Origin: Rhizobium sp. S152
GTDB taxonomy: Bacteria; Pseudomonadota; Alphaproteobacteria; Rhizobiales; Rhizobiaceae
Direction: 5' to 3'
DNA length: 64,000 nucleotides
Assembly: GCF_030380735.1 (NCBI RefSeq)
Contig: NZ_JAUDRZ010000026.1
Span: 557,360-621,359, forward strand
Positions 37,755-46,618 of this stretch are shown in pieces. The translations under genes and the position numbers were made by a program. Under the pieces are notes generated by a model, which saw nothing but the letters and a program-made list of their open reading frames with translations, made no database searches and was not told the DNA's origin. How positions within the stretch are numbered: the first letter of the stretch is position 1; each line of letters begins with the position of its first letter.

Positions 37755-38576
37755 TCAAACCGGATCGGCGGTCCGGAAATAAGTGCGCGGCGGCGCCCCA
37801 AGCATGCGCTTGAACATGGTGGTGAAGGCAGCGACGCTTTCATATCCGAGATCGATGGCCACCGACGTTACCGACTCGCCCGCCGCAAGCCGTGGCAGCG
37901 CGGTGAAGAGCGCCGCCTGCTGTCGCCATGTCGACAGGCTGATCCCGGTCTCGCGGCGGAAGGCGCGGGTGAAGGCGCGGCGGCTCATGTTCAGCTGTTC
38001 GGCCCAATCGTCGATCAGAAGCCGCGCGGTGGGGCTGGCAAGAAAGGCACGGCAGAGCCCTGCCAGCCTCGCATCACCAGGAATAGGCAATCCCAGTTGT
38101 CGGTCGGGAAGCCTTGCGATCTCCTCCAGAAGCAGCGCGACGATCAGGCGCTTCCGCCGCGAACTGCCGACATTACCCGCCGGAGATACCGCTTCGACGA
38201 TCAGCGCCCGCGCCAGATCCGTCAGCCCCACCACGCGGATTGCTTCCGGTAGCGCCACCAGAGCGTCGGAACTGATGTAGGCCGACAGCATGGTAACTTC
38301 GCCGAGCATGTCGACCGAGTGGTCGAGCTCTGCAGGTATCCAAAGCGCATGTTCCGGCGGCACCATCCACCGCCCCTGCCGCGATGACACCATGAGAACG
38401 CCGGTGCGGGCATAGACAAACTGCGCGCGGCTGTGACGGTGCGCCGCCACATGATAGCCCGACGGATATTGCGACGGGATCGTATGCACCGGATCGGCCG
38501 CGGCCTCGATCGCCGCCAGCCGCTCCGCGTGCAGCTTCGACAGTTCGCCGGACATCGAATTTTGCGGCTCTTTCAT
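37755..38576 (-). CDS. AraC-family regulator with cupin domain
   Basis: A 273-residue protein. Residues 35-110 form a cupin (HRHSRAQFVYARTGVLMV, then PPEHALWIPAELDHSVD). Residues 165-265 hold an AraC helix-turn-helix pair (LIDDWAEQLNMSRRAFTRAFRRETG, then VTSVAIDLGYESVAAFTTMFKRMLG). It is divergent from an Fsr-type exporter gene, a common arrangement for a regulator and its target pump. It lies upstream of glpD on the same strand. Confidence 0.9.
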   Translation of the reverse strand: MKEPQNSMSGELSKLHAERLAAIEAAADPVHTIPSQYPSGYHVAAHRHSRAQFVYARTGVLMVSSRQGRWMVPPEHALWIPAELDHSVDMLGEVTMLSAYISSDALVALPEAIRVVGLTDLARALIVEAVSPAGNVGSSRRKRLIVALLLEEIARLPDRQLGLPIPGDARLAGLCRAFLASPTARLLIDDWAEQLNMSRRAFTRAFRRETGISLSTWRQQAALFTALPRLAAGESVTSVAIDLGYESVAAFTTMFKRMLGAPPRTYFRTADPV

Positions 38577-38673
38577 TCAGCTTGGCCCAGTTGCGAAGAC
38601 ATTGGACCAAAACACGAAAGCGGGACTGCGGCAAGGAGGCTATGCGGATAGTCAGGTTCTACGGAGGAACATC

Positions 38674-39894
38674 GTGACGACAGGTACAATGACGGCGGAG
38701 AAACACGCCGCGGAACAGACGGTTTTCAGCATCATCATGGCAGTCAGCTTCTGCCATCTCTTGAACGACACAATGCAGTCGCTGATCCCGGCGCTCTACC
38801 CGATGATCAAGGACGGCTACGGTCTCGACTTCACCCAGATCGGCCTGCTCGGCCTGGTCTTCCAGGTCACCGCCTCGCTGCTGCAGCCGGTGATCGGCAT
38901 CTACACCGACAAGCGCCCCTTGCCCTATTCTTTGTCGATCGGCATGGGCTTTACGCTGATCGGCCTGGTGCTGCTTGCCTATGCGCACGCCTATTGGGTG
39001 CTCTTGGTCGGCGCCGGCGTCGTCGGCCTCGGCTCCGCCGTTTTCCACCCCGAATCCTCGCGCGTCGCCCGCCTCGCATCCGGTGGACGCCATGGTCTCG
39101 CGCAGTCGCTGTTTCAGGTCGGCGGCAATTTCGGCTCGGCTCTCGGCCCGCTGCTCGCCGCCTTCATCGTCCTGCCGCGCGGCCAGACCAGCGTCGCATG
39201 GTTCTCGCTCGCGGCACTGACCGGCATGATCATCCTGTGGCGCGTCGGCGCGTGGTATTCGAACCACCGCCGCACCACGGCCGGCCGCAAGGCGCCGACG
39301 CACGCCGTCGTCCTGCCCCGCGCCAAGGTCGTCATGTCGATCGCCGTGCTCGCCATGCTGGTGTTCTCGAAATACGTCTACATGACCAGCCTCTCGAGCT
39401 ACTACACCTTCTACATGATTGAGCGCTTTCAGGTCTCGGTACAGATGGCGCAGATTCTGCTCTTCGTCTTCCTCGGCGCGGTCGCCATCGGCACGGTCGC
39501 AGGTGGCCCGATCGTCGACTGGTTCGGCACCAAGTTCGTGATCTGGTTCTCGATCCTCGGTGCCCTGCCCTTCACCCTGATCCTGCCCTATGCCGATTAC
39601 ACCTGGACGATCGTGCTGACCTTCGTGATCGGCGTGATCCTCGCATCCGCCTTCTCCGCCATCGTCGTCTTCGCGCAGGAACTGGTGCCGGGACGCGTCG
39701 GCATGATCGCCGGCCTGTTCTTCGGCTTCGCTTTCGGCATCGGCGGCATTGGCGCCGCGGCGCTCGGCATGGTGGCGGACCACAAGGGCATCGTCTTCGT
39801 CTACCACGTCTGCTCCTACCTGCCGTTGCTCGGCCTGCTGACGATCTTCCTGCCCAATATCGGCAAGGGCCGCCGCCACGCCGCAAAGGCCTGA
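38674..39894 (+). CDS. MFS transporter, Fsr (fosmidomycin resistance) family
   Basis: A 406-residue protein with 12 TM helices. The stretch SFCHLLNDTMQSLIPALYPM and the motif VFHPESSRVARLASGGRHGLAQSLFQVGGNFGSALGP are hallmarks of the Fsr family of drug exporters. GTG at 38674 has GGAGG six bases upstream; upstream in-frame codons are less favourable. The neighbouring divergent AraC gene is the probable regulator. The substrate is unknown. Confidence 0.9.
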   Translation: MTTGTMTAEKHAAEQTVFSIIMAVSFCHLLNDTMQSLIPALYPMIKDGYGLDFTQIGLLGLVFQVTASLLQPVIGIYTDKRPLPYSLSIGMGFTLIGLVLLAYAHAYWVLLVGAGVVGLGSAVFHPESSRVARLASGGRHGLAQSLFQVGGNFGSALGPLLAAFIVLPRGQTSVAWFSLAALTGMIILWRVGAWYSNHRRTTAGRKAPTHAVVLPRAKVVMSIAVLAMLVFSKYVYMTSLSSYYTFYMIERFQVSVQMAQILLFVFLGAVAIGTVAGGPIVDWFGTKFVIWFSILGALPFTLILPYADYTWTIVLTFVIGVILASAFSAIVVFAQELVPGRVGMIAGLFFGFAFGIGGIGAAALGMVADHKGIVFVYHVCSYLPLLGLLTIFLPNIGKGRRHAAKA

Positions 39895-39917
39895 CGGGTC
39901 AGCACATCGCAAGACAG

Positions 39918-39948
39918 AAAGGCCGAGGCTCCCGCCCCGGCCTTTTCA
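39918..39948 (+). terminator. Bidirectional terminator between the Fsr gene and the SDR gene
   Basis: AAAGGCCG (39918-39925) pairs with CGGCCTTT (39938-39945) around a 12-base loop, followed by TTTC on the plus strand and A-rich sequence on the other side. It separates two convergent genes. Confidence 0.8.
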
Positions 39949-39969
39949 TTTCAACGAGGGGCAAGCCGC

Positions 39970-40737
39970 TCAGATCGCGGTAAAGCCGTTGTCGACAAAC
40001 AGATGGGCGCCATTGACGAAGCTCGATTCGTCGCTGGCCAGATAGAGTGCTGCCCGCGCCACGTCCTCCGGCTCGCCGATGCGGCCCTGCTGGGCGGCGA
40101 TCGCCGCGTCCGAGACATCCACGCCCAGCGCCTGCAGATCCTTCACCTCGCGCAGCCCGTGCGGCGTCCGGATGAAACCGGGGCAGACCGCGTTGCAGCG
40201 GATGTTGCGGTCGCGGAACTCGACGCCGATCGCCCGCGCGAACATGTGCACGGCGCCCTTCGTCGTATCGTAGAGCACCTCCATCGGCGTCGCCGCCACG
40301 GCGGAGATCGACGAGGTGCAGACGATCGACCCGCCGCCGGCGCCGATCATCCCCGGCAGCACCGCCCGCGTCATCAGGAACATCGAGCGCACATTGACCG
40401 CATGCAGCCACTCCCACTCCGCGAGCGTCGTCTCGAGGAACGGCTTGATGACGATCGTGCCGGCATGATTGAACAGCACCGTGACCGCGCCGAACCGCTC
40501 TTCCACGCCCTTGACCGCCGCGATCACCGCGGCCTCGTCGGACACATCGGCAACCCAGTAATCGGCGGTGCCGCCGGCATCGCGGATCGCCTGCACGGTG
40601 TCGCGTGACGCCTGCTCGTTGCGGTCGATGATTGCGACCTTCGCGCCTTCGGCCGCGAAAAGCTTGGAGGCCGCGCCGCCCATGCCTGTCGCGCCGCCGG
40701 AGATGATTGCGATCTTGCCCTTCAGTCTGTCGGCCAT
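39970..40737 (-). CDS. Short-chain dehydrogenase/reductase
   Basis: A 255-residue SDR. The cofactor motif is SGGATGMGGA, the structural motif NHAG, and the catalytic Tyr and Lys sit in LYDTTKGA. The C-terminal DNGFTAI is typical of classical SDRs. It should oxidise or reduce an alcohol or ketone with NAD(P). No neighbouring gene hints at the substrate. GGGG lies before the ATG. Confidence 0.88.
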   Translation of the reverse strand: MADRLKGKIAIISGGATGMGGAASKLFAAEGAKVAIIDRNEQASRDTVQAIRDAGGTADYWVADVSDEAAVIAAVKGVEERFGAVTVLFNHAGTIVIKPFLETTLAEWEWLHAVNVRSMFLMTRAVLPGMIGAGGGSIVCTSSISAVAATPMEVLYDTTKGAVHMFARAIGVEFRDRNIRCNAVCPGFIRTPHGLREVKDLQALGVDVSDAAIAAQQGRIGEPEDVARAALYLASDESSFVNGAHLFVDNGFTAI

Positions 40738-40935
40738 TCCGTTCCCCTTCGACCATTGGTTCTGTCCATACCGGAGAATGGGCCGAGACGCAGGCGAATG
40801 TCCAGACGGACTGCCGTAACGTCAAGCAAGGAAGGCGGGCGGCGCAGCACGGCCTCGGGCTGGTAACCTTACCGACTAACCAGTTGAGAAGCTTTGAGTT
40901 GTGACGGCAGCCGTCCGCAGGCATTGATATCGTCA

Positions 40936-41009
40936 GCGGCTCAGCACCAGCCGCGATCCGTAGGGGTGCGGATCGGTAAGGCCCGCCCCGAGGGGCTTGG
41001 GGCGGGCTT
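40936..41009. other. Three adjacent perfect hairpins, possible structured RNA
   Basis: GCGGCT/AGCCGC (40936-40941 and 40949-40954), CGATCCG/CGGATCG (40954-40960 and 40969-40975) and GCCCGCCCC/GGGGCGGGC (40981-40989 and 40999-41007) follow each other almost without gaps. The third hairpin has G-T and A-T extension. No open frame explains the conservation of pairing. The strand is unknown and no T-run is strong, so a small RNA, a leader or a weak terminator are all possible. Confidence 0.4.
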
Positions 41010-41091
41010 CCCTCGATCGATCCGCATTGGGATCGCGATCGCCGAAAACCTTCAAGACATCGATCCTCCCGACACAGCGAAAACGCCGGAA

Positions 41092-41251
41092 TCGAAAAAG
41101 CCCGCCGCGGGAGGAGGTGCGACGGGCTTTTCCAGAATAACCGAACAGCGACTGGGAGGAGGAGTGCCGCTGTTCCTGCGAGCGCCTCTGGGAGGAGGAG
41201 TGAGACGCTTGCAATTCGAAGCTCTGCGGGAGGAGGTGCATCGCTTCGATG
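41092..41251 (-). ncRNA. Array of four hairpins with CCTCCTCCC loops (cuckoo/CcsR-type sRNA)
   Basis: Read on the minus strand, four stem-loops each expose CCTCCTCCC in the loop. The plus-strand GGGAGGAGG copies lie at 41228-41236, 41190-41198, 41154-41162 and 41109-41117. Stems are perfect or nearly so (7, 11, 8 and 9 bp), and the last one runs into TTTTT as a terminator. Alphaproteobacterial cuckoo RNAs, including CcsR1-4 of Rhodobacter, have this motif and follow a DUF1127 gene, as here. They are stress-induced riboregulators that can bind ribosome-site-like targets. The exact transcript ends are inferred. Confidence 0.8.
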
Positions 41252-41257
41252 AAAATG

Positions 41258-41286
41258 ACTATACTCGAAACTCGCTCAAATTCTAG
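41258..41286 (-). promoter_or_regulatory. Candidate promoter of the hairpin RNA
   Basis: On the minus strand CTAGAA and TATAGT are separated by 17 bases, and the expected start lies right at the first hairpin. CTAGAA is one base off the RpoH-type element CTTGAA, which would fit a heat or stress sRNA. The sigma factor assignment is inferred. Confidence 0.45.
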
Positions 41287-41367
41287 GCAGGATATTGCAG
41301 GACAGCTATGCGCCAGACGCATGGAATAAAATTCACGCTCCATCATTGCTCCGGTCGCGCGGGAAAC

Positions 41368-41402
41368 GAAAAAGCGCCCGACCATTTCTGGCGGGCGCCT
41401 TG
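41368..41402 (-). terminator. Terminator of the DUF1127 gene
   Basis: On the minus strand GCGCCCG pairs with CGGGCGC around an 11-base loop and is followed by TTTTTCG. It separates the DUF1127 gene from the hairpin RNA. Confidence 0.8.
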
Positions 41403-41437
41403 CATTTCACACGGTCGGTATGGAGCCGATATCCCGA

Positions 41438-41584
41438 TTAGCGGGAAGCGGCGGCCCGTGCGACGCTGCGGATATCCGCGCGATCGATACCGAGATCGTT
41501 GAGTTCGCGAGTGGTCATACGGCCAAGTTCGGAGACCGTCTGACGGTACTTGCGCCAATTGTTGAAAGAGCGTGCTACGTTCAT
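41438..41584 (-). CDS. DUF1127 protein, CcaF1-like
   Basis: A 48-residue basic protein with the pattern SFNNWRKYRQTVSELGRMTTRELNDLGIDRADIRSVARAA. This is the short DUF1127 form next to cuckoo sRNAs in other alphaproteobacteria (CcaF1 in Rhodobacter), where it acts as an RNA-binding factor. GGGGAT lies before the ATG. The adjacent hairpin RNA supports the identification. The role in this organism is by analogy. Confidence 0.88.
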   Translation of the reverse strand: MNVARSFNNWRKYRQTVSELGRMTTRELNDLGIDRADIRSVARAAASR

Positions 41585-42025
41585 GATAATCCCCTTTCCT
41601 GGGCTTTCGAAGCCTAGCTGCCAGTCCTTGGCGCTTCGTTCGCTTCGATGACGCTCATATAAGGCCGCACCCTTCCGGATAACAGCGCCAAGACATCAGA
41701 GCACCCATGCGCGAAATGCATGACACAACCCGGCAGCGAAAGACAACTGGTATCACCACCTGACAACAGCACCAGGAACTGAGCAAGATCAAGGAGTTGC
41801 CCGTCTCCGGTCAAATATGCGCTTGTACCGCGACGAGACGCGGCCAGTGGATATTTACCGATCGTTATCCTTACCATTTCATTGAAATGGCGCGACTCGC
41901 CGCAGCCGGTTCATCTGCGGACGCCGAAGCACACCCCTCTCCGGCACTGGAGACCCGGCAGGCGGACCGCACGGGGACTATTTGCCGGGTCTTCAGATGG
42001 AGAAATGGACGGGGAAAGAAAATAT
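41585..42025. other. 441-base gap upstream of the DUF1127 gene
   Basis: I see no supported gene; the open frames here lack ribosome sites. On the minus strand CCTTATATGAG (around 41654-41664) may be the -10 region of a stress promoter for the DUF1127 gene. The part nearest 42025 leads into the tRNA-Arg gene. Confidence 0.4.
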
Positions 42026-42102
42026 GGCGACTCCTGCAGGGATCGAACCTGCAACCCCCGACTTAGAAGGTCGGTGCTCTATCCAGTTGAGCTAAGGAGC
42101 CG
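42026..42102 (-). tRNA. tRNA-Arg (TCT)
   Basis: A 77-base cloverleaf with encoded CCA. The acceptor stem GGCTCCT pairs with AGGAGTC, the D arm is AGCTCAACTGGATAGAGC, and the anticodon stem-loop CCGACCTTCTAAGTCGG gives TCT. The T arm is GCAGGTTCGATCCCTGC. Confidence 0.95.
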
Positions 42103-42154
42103 CGAAGCCGAACCGCTATCGCGGCACCGGCGAGATTTCATGCCTGGAGACTTA

Positions 42155-42460
42155 TCAGTGCGTCCAGGGCTGTGTCCGCGTATAGCGGAAGTTATCCGGA
42201 TAGGCCACGGTCTGGCGCTGCGGATCCTTCGGCGCGATGACGCGGTATTCGATGCCGTTGCGCTTGGCGTAGGCTTCGGCCAGTTCCTGGCTTTCGAAAA
42301 CCAGCTTCACCTGCTGGCGCATGTCGGCCGAGGAAGTGTAGCCCATGATCGGATCGATCGTCCGCGGAATTTCCTGGTCGAATTCCAGCACCCAGTTATG
42401 TGTCTTGGCCTTGCCGGACTGCATGGCGGTCTTGGCGGGACGGTAGATCTTGGCAGACAT
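42155..42460 (-). CDS. NADH dehydrogenase accessory subunit (NDUFS4-like, ETC complex I subunit)
   Basis: A 101-residue protein with the family pattern AKIYRPAKTAMQSGKAKTHNWVLEF, GYTSSADMRQQVKLVFESQELAEAYAKRNGIEYRV and PDNFRYTR. It is the alphaproteobacterial counterpart of mitochondrial NDUFS4, an accessory subunit of complex I at the matrix or cytoplasmic side. It stands alone, next to tRNA-Arg, as usual in this group. Confidence 0.92.
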   Translation of the reverse strand: MSAKIYRPAKTAMQSGKAKTHNWVLEFDQEIPRTIDPIMGYTSSADMRQQVKLVFESQELAEAYAKRNGIEYRVIAPKDPQRQTVAYPDNFRYTRTQPWTH

Positions 42461-42623
42461 TGCTGCGACGCCTCCGAATGAGCGGACTTTCGAACTCGGG
42501 CTCGAGCTTCACCAACGAAGCCTGTTCGCCGCAAGTTCGCACGAAAAGATGAATTTTGCTTAGCCGCGAATGCCACGCATTTCAAGAAAAAAGGCGGCAG
42601 CCGGCAAACGAGATCGAGGCTCG

Positions 42624-44285
42624 TCACATCGCCCGCACGACGGCATTCTGTCCAGCCCGGCAGGGCGCGAAGATATCCAGCCTCGGATCATAGACGCTCG
42701 TCGCCACGTCCATCAGGCCGAGAACGCTGTGAAAGAAATTGTCGTGGGAGATCGGATCGCCGGCGTGTTTGCCGAGGCACGCCATGTCGATACCGGCGGC
42801 GGCGCGAAAATCCGGAGCGAACCATGCGATGACGGGCACGTGGATCTGCTGCGGCGGTGCCATGAAATAGGGCGTTCCATGCAGGTAGAGCCCGTTCTCG
42901 CCGAGCGACTCGCCGTGATCGGAGACATAGAACATTGAGGCAGAAATCCCCTGCCCATGTCGCTGCAGCGTGTCGATCACCCTGGCGAGCACATGATCGG
43001 TGAACAGGATGGAATTGTCATAGGCGTTGACGATTTCCTGCTGTGTGCAGGCTCCGAACTCCGCCGTCCGGCAATCCGGCGTGAAGCGGCGGAAGTTGTC
43101 GGGATAGCGCTGGTAGTAGCCCGGCCCATGGCTGCCGAGCTGGTGCAGGACGAGCACGCTGTCGCCAGTCACGCTCGCCAGCCAGTCGTCGAGCTTGTCC
43201 GTGAGCACGGTATCGAGGCATTCGCTTTCGCGACAATAGCGCGGATCGGCGGCATCCGGCAGGAAGCGATAGGGAATGCGGTTGGCGACCCCATAGCTGC
43301 CGGTATCGTTGTCCCACCATTCCACCCTCACCTTTGCGTGGCCGAGAATGTCGGTCAGATTGTCGGTCTCAAGCCCCTTGCGATGGCTGTAGTCACGCCG
43401 CGGGTAGGAGGAAAACATGCACGGAAGCGATACGGCGGTGGCCGTCCCACAGCTGGTCGCATTGGAAAAATAGACGATATCGCGCGCTTTCATCTCCGGG
43501 TTCGTCTCGCGCCCGTAGCCGCCCAGCGAGAAATTCTGCGCCCGTGCTGTCTCGCCGATGACGATGACCGCGACCCGCGGCTTGCCGCTGGCGCCTGGGC
43601 CTCGCTGATGCGCGTCCGTGCCAAGCGGGCGGCGCACGATATTGCGGTCTTCCTCGGAGGCAAAGACATAGCGCGCCGCGCTGCTGATCGGAATGAAAGG
43701 ATTGAGCGTCAGCATGATATCGCGATGCAGCCGCCCGACCGCCGCGTATGTCCTGGAAAAGCTGAGCCCCGCCGCCACGAAGATCGCCAGACACGGCAGG
43801 ATGACGGCCATGTTGTGGAGAAACTTGGCTCCGAACGGCCGATGCACCATCCGCACCCACAGGATGAACACCGACGGCAGGATGCCGCTCAGGAAGATGT
43901 GGAAGAGGAAGCCGATGGTGATCAGATGCGCCGATTCGGCCTCGGTCGTCACCGCCGCGTTGCGGATCATCTCCTTGTCGATGATGACACCGTACTCATC
44001 GGTGAACCACGCCGCGATGACCGAAACCAATATGAAGAAGATCAGCGCCGGCTTGATCAGGTATTTCACCGAAAAAGCCGTCATCGCCGCGATGGTGACG
44101 GCAACGATACCGACGACGAAGCCGGCGAAAGCCAGGGGCTCGCCGGAAAGATAGTCATAGGCCCTGCCCCAGAACGTCTGGTTGGCCACCGCCATGATAT
44201 AGAGCGCCGTGAGCACCGAAAGGCCGACGCTACCCATGCGCGGACGCAGACCCGCGTCCGCCGCCTCTTCCTGCCGATCGTTCAA
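42624..44285 (-). CDS. Lipid A phosphoethanolamine transferase (EptA-like), copy 2
   Basis: A protein of about 553 residues, paralogous along its length to the eptA at 25907. It shares the five-TM N-terminus (SVKYLIKPALIFFILVS, then DKEMIRNAAVTTEAESAHL), the Glu in IGETARAQNFSLGGY and the catalytic Thr in NATSCGTATAVSLPC. The zinc ligands in YVSDHGESLGENGLYLHG are the same. The TTG at 44285 has GGGGA six bases before it. Its direct-repeat site is at 44359. Two copies could act under different conditions or on different phosphate groups. Confidence 0.88.
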   Translation of the reverse strand: MNDRQEEAADAGLRPRMGSVGLSVLTALYIMAVANQTFWGRAYDYLSGEPLAFAGFVVGIVAVTIAAMTAFSVKYLIKPALIFFILVSVIAAWFTDEYGVIIDKEMIRNAAVTTEAESAHLITIGFLFHIFLSGILPSVFILWVRMVHRPFGAKFLHNMAVILPCLAIFVAAGLSFSRTYAAVGRLHRDIMLTLNPFIPISSAARYVFASEEDRNIVRRPLGTDAHQRGPGASGKPRVAVIVIGETARAQNFSLGGYGRETNPEMKARDIVYFSNATSCGTATAVSLPCMFSSYPRRDYSHRKGLETDNLTDILGHAKVRVEWWDNDTGSYGVANRIPYRFLPDAADPRYCRESECLDTVLTDKLDDWLASVTGDSVLVLHQLGSHGPGYYQRYPDNFRRFTPDCRTAEFGACTQQEIVNAYDNSILFTDHVLARVIDTLQRHGQGISASMFYVSDHGESLGENGLYLHGTPYFMAPPQQIHVPVIAWFAPDFRAAAGIDMACLGKHAGDPISHDNFFHSVLGLMDVATSVYDPRLDIFAPCRAGQNAVVRAM

Positions 44286-44358
44286 CACCTGTCCCCACGC
44301 TTGCCGCGCCACGACCACCCTTGCCGCGACGCTCAGCCGGCGCAGATGTCAGCCTTTC

Positions 44359-44374
44359 CTGACACCGACCTGAA
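44359..44374 (-). promoter_or_regulatory. Direct-repeat regulator site upstream of eptA copy 2
   Basis: CTGACACCGACCTGAA on the plus strand (TTCAGGTCGGTGTCAG on the minus) lies 73 bases before the second eptA start and shares all 13 fixed positions with the other two minus-strand sites. Confidence 0.6.
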
Positions 44375-44459
44375 AAGAGCTCGCGTCAGGATGTATGGGG
44401 ACAGACGATTTAGATATTGCAGCCAGTGAACGAACCGTGTATTGCCCTCCCCGTCGGCA

Positions 44460-44536
<77 letters not shown>

Positions 44537-44784
44537 CTTTTTCTCTATTAAAAATCGAAAATGTTATTGGCTTCACGACGCGATTTCTAGTTCGCAGTCA
44601 AAAGTTTTCTCGCCCAGCCAACCGATGCGGCCTCGCCACCTCATGTTGCTGCTGACGCCTATGGGGTTTCGCTATCCGCTAGAGTGGTGGCAACCAGTCC
44701 GATCACAATGATCGGACCGAACGTTTGAGAGAGCAGCAATGAATTTTGCGGTTATCCTTGTTCGGTCGCGATTCGGAGCTTGCG

Positions 44785-45810
44785 ATGGCAGAAACTGACA
44801 AAAAGAGTGGTCACGCAAAATCGACTGGCGATTGGCCAAGTCTGACGGAGAACCATTGGTATAGCCTAGCGGTGAGCAGCGCCATCTTTACCGCACTTGC
44901 GACTGTGACAGCCTTCATTTGGATATTCGGCAATGGCTTCGATGGCGACGCCGATCTAAAAATGGCTCAAACACTTTCGCCTTTTGGTGTCGCGCTATTC
45001 GCCATCGTCACATTTTGTACAGTAGGTTGGCGTGGTTCGATCAATACAAGGCAAGCGAACCAAGCCGAGCGCGAAGGCAGAGCAAAACTACTTCAAGAAG
45101 GTGCAAAGCTAATCGGCGAAACTGACAAGGCTTCTCATGTTAGCGCTGGGATCGCGACTCTCGAAATTGTCATTTCAGGTGAAGATGCAAGACTGGCAGT
45201 CCAGGCGCTCAATCTGATAGCGGACTATATCCAAAACAGGCAAGACCCCACCAATACCGACCAAATTCAGGCTGCTGCATTCGACGCCTTGAGGAGTGGC
45301 GAAGCACGAGGGCACAGAGCGGAGCGGACGCTAGCTTTTAAAGCATCGTCGCCATCCAGCAGGCCGGAATGGGACGTCGTTCCAGCCGTGTCTCATACGA
45401 GATTTATAGGAGGCACGTTTAGTGGCTTCACCAACGACTATTATAACAACATCGACAGAAACGCTTTTGTAGGATGCCTAATCTTTGGGGTAGCGCGTGG
45501 CCTCGATGCGTCCTCGAAATTCTTTGAATGCGAATTCAAATTATCGAAAATAGACTCCTTACCGTCTTCAAACGGCGTCCTTGAGAATGCCTTCACCGAT
45601 TGCGATTTTTCCGCTTGCGTGTTCGGATCAATCAACGAGGTGCAGCTTGCCTCCGGTAGGGGAAACTACTTTTATCAAGGGCATGAGCCTAGCATCGTGA
45701 GCGACCCCACTTTCCACCAGTGGGAACGATACCTTCAAGCTCGTGATGCATCAGAAAGAAATGGCCTATCTCGAGCAATTCTGATTGAAACGGGATGGAA
45801 ACAATCTTGA
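44785..45810 (+). CDS. Hypothetical membrane protein with pentapeptide-like C-terminus
   Basis: A 341-residue protein. Two TM helices (about residues 27-52 and 68-87) are followed by a helical segment (NTRQANQAEREGRAKLLQEGAKLIGE). The C-terminal part has irregular phenylalanine and cysteine spacing (FIGGTFSGF, FVGCLIF, FFECEFKL, FTDCDFSACVF) that resembles degenerate pentapeptide repeats. GGAG lies six bases before the ATG at 44785. Its bases are more AT-rich than its neighbours' and it lies behind tRNA-Pro, which suggests transfer. Function unknown. Confidence 0.6.
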   Translation: MAETDKKSGHAKSTGDWPSLTENHWYSLAVSSAIFTALATVTAFIWIFGNGFDGDADLKMAQTLSPFGVALFAIVTFCTVGWRGSINTRQANQAEREGRAKLLQEGAKLIGETDKASHVSAGIATLEIVISGEDARLAVQALNLIADYIQNRQDPTNTDQIQAAAFDALRSGEARGHRAERTLAFKASSPSSRPEWDVVPAVSHTRFIGGTFSGFTNDYYNNIDRNAFVGCLIFGVARGLDASSKFFECEFKLSKIDSLPSSNGVLENAFTDCDFSACVFGSINEVQLASGRGNYFYQGHEPSIVSDPTFHQWERYLQARDASERNGLSRAILIETGWKQS

Positions 45811-45926
45811 TAGCTGGCGCCGCCAACGCATACCCACCCCAGCCCCCACGCAACGCATTATTAAGTATGCGTAACATATCATTCACCATAATGAATCGCA
45901 TTTCATTAACCCTGGGGGATGTTTCG

Positions 45927-46568
45927 ATGATGCCTGTTCGTGTCTCTGTCGTGCTGGCGGCGCTTGTGCTTGCCGCGCCTGCTCTTGCCGCCGATCTGGC
46001 GCCGCCGGTGGAGCCGGTGCCGGTCGAATCATCCGTGCCCGTCTTCTCCTGGACCGGCCCTTATGCGGGCCTGAGAGGCGGCGTCGGGTTCCTGCAGGGC
46101 GATTTCAGCATTCCCGGCGCCAGCGCCTCGGAGAACATCAGCGGTGGCCTGCTCGGCGGCTTCGTCGGCGCCAATTACCAGATGGACAACATCGTCGTCG
46201 GCATCGAAGGCAATCTGAACTACAACTGGAACAAGACCGACATCGACGTGATCGGCACCGATACGGACGTGAAGACCGATGTTTCCGGCTCTGTGGTCGG
46301 CCGTCTCGGCTACGCCGTGGATCAGACGCTGTTCTTCGCCACCGCCGGCTGGGCGGCGACGCGCGTCGGCATCGACACCGCGGCCGGCAGCGAAGACCAC
46401 ACCTTCAACGGCTGGACCGTCGGCGCCGGCGTCGACTATGCCTTCAGCGACACCCTCTTCGGCCGCGCCGAATACAGCTACAACAATTTCGGGACCGAGC
46501 GGATCCAGGGCACCGATGTCGATCTCGACGAACACGTCGTCACCGCCGGCATCGGCATGAAATTCTGA
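45927..46568 (+). CDS. Outer membrane beta-barrel protein (Omp25/RopB-like)
   Basis: A 213-residue protein with a signal peptide (VSVVLAALVLAAPALAAD). The mature part is an 8-stranded barrel with aromatic girdles: FSWTGPYAGLRGGVGF, then NYQMDNIVVGIEGNLNYNW and VVGRLGYAVDQTLFFATAGWAATRVG. It ends in GMKF, the C-terminal Phe needed for outer membrane insertion. GGGGGAT precedes the ATG. Such proteins are abundant structural porin-like proteins of rhizobia and brucellae. Confidence 0.9.
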   Translation: MMPVRVSVVLAALVLAAPALAADLAPPVEPVPVESSVPVFSWTGPYAGLRGGVGFLQGDFSIPGASASENISGGLLGGFVGANYQMDNIVVGIEGNLNYNWNKTDIDVIGTDTDVKTDVSGSVVGRLGYAVDQTLFFATAGWAATRVGIDTAAGSEDHTFNGWTVGAGVDYAFSDTLFGRAEYSYNNFGTERIQGTDVDLDEHVVTAGIGMKF

Positions 46569-46618
46569 AAACGGATATTGAAGCTTGATCCGGGTGCGGC
46601 GGACGTCGCGCCCGGTCT

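Noticed and set aside
38659..39912. Minus-strand frame opposite the Fsr-type transporter
   Set aside because: Acidic low-complexity translation with no membrane segments; a shadow of the transporter.
41096..41250. CRISPR-like spacing of four GGGAGGAGG repeats
   Set aside because: The repeats are 9 bases, unevenly spaced and each lies in the loop of its own hairpin, which fits an sRNA array and not a CRISPR.
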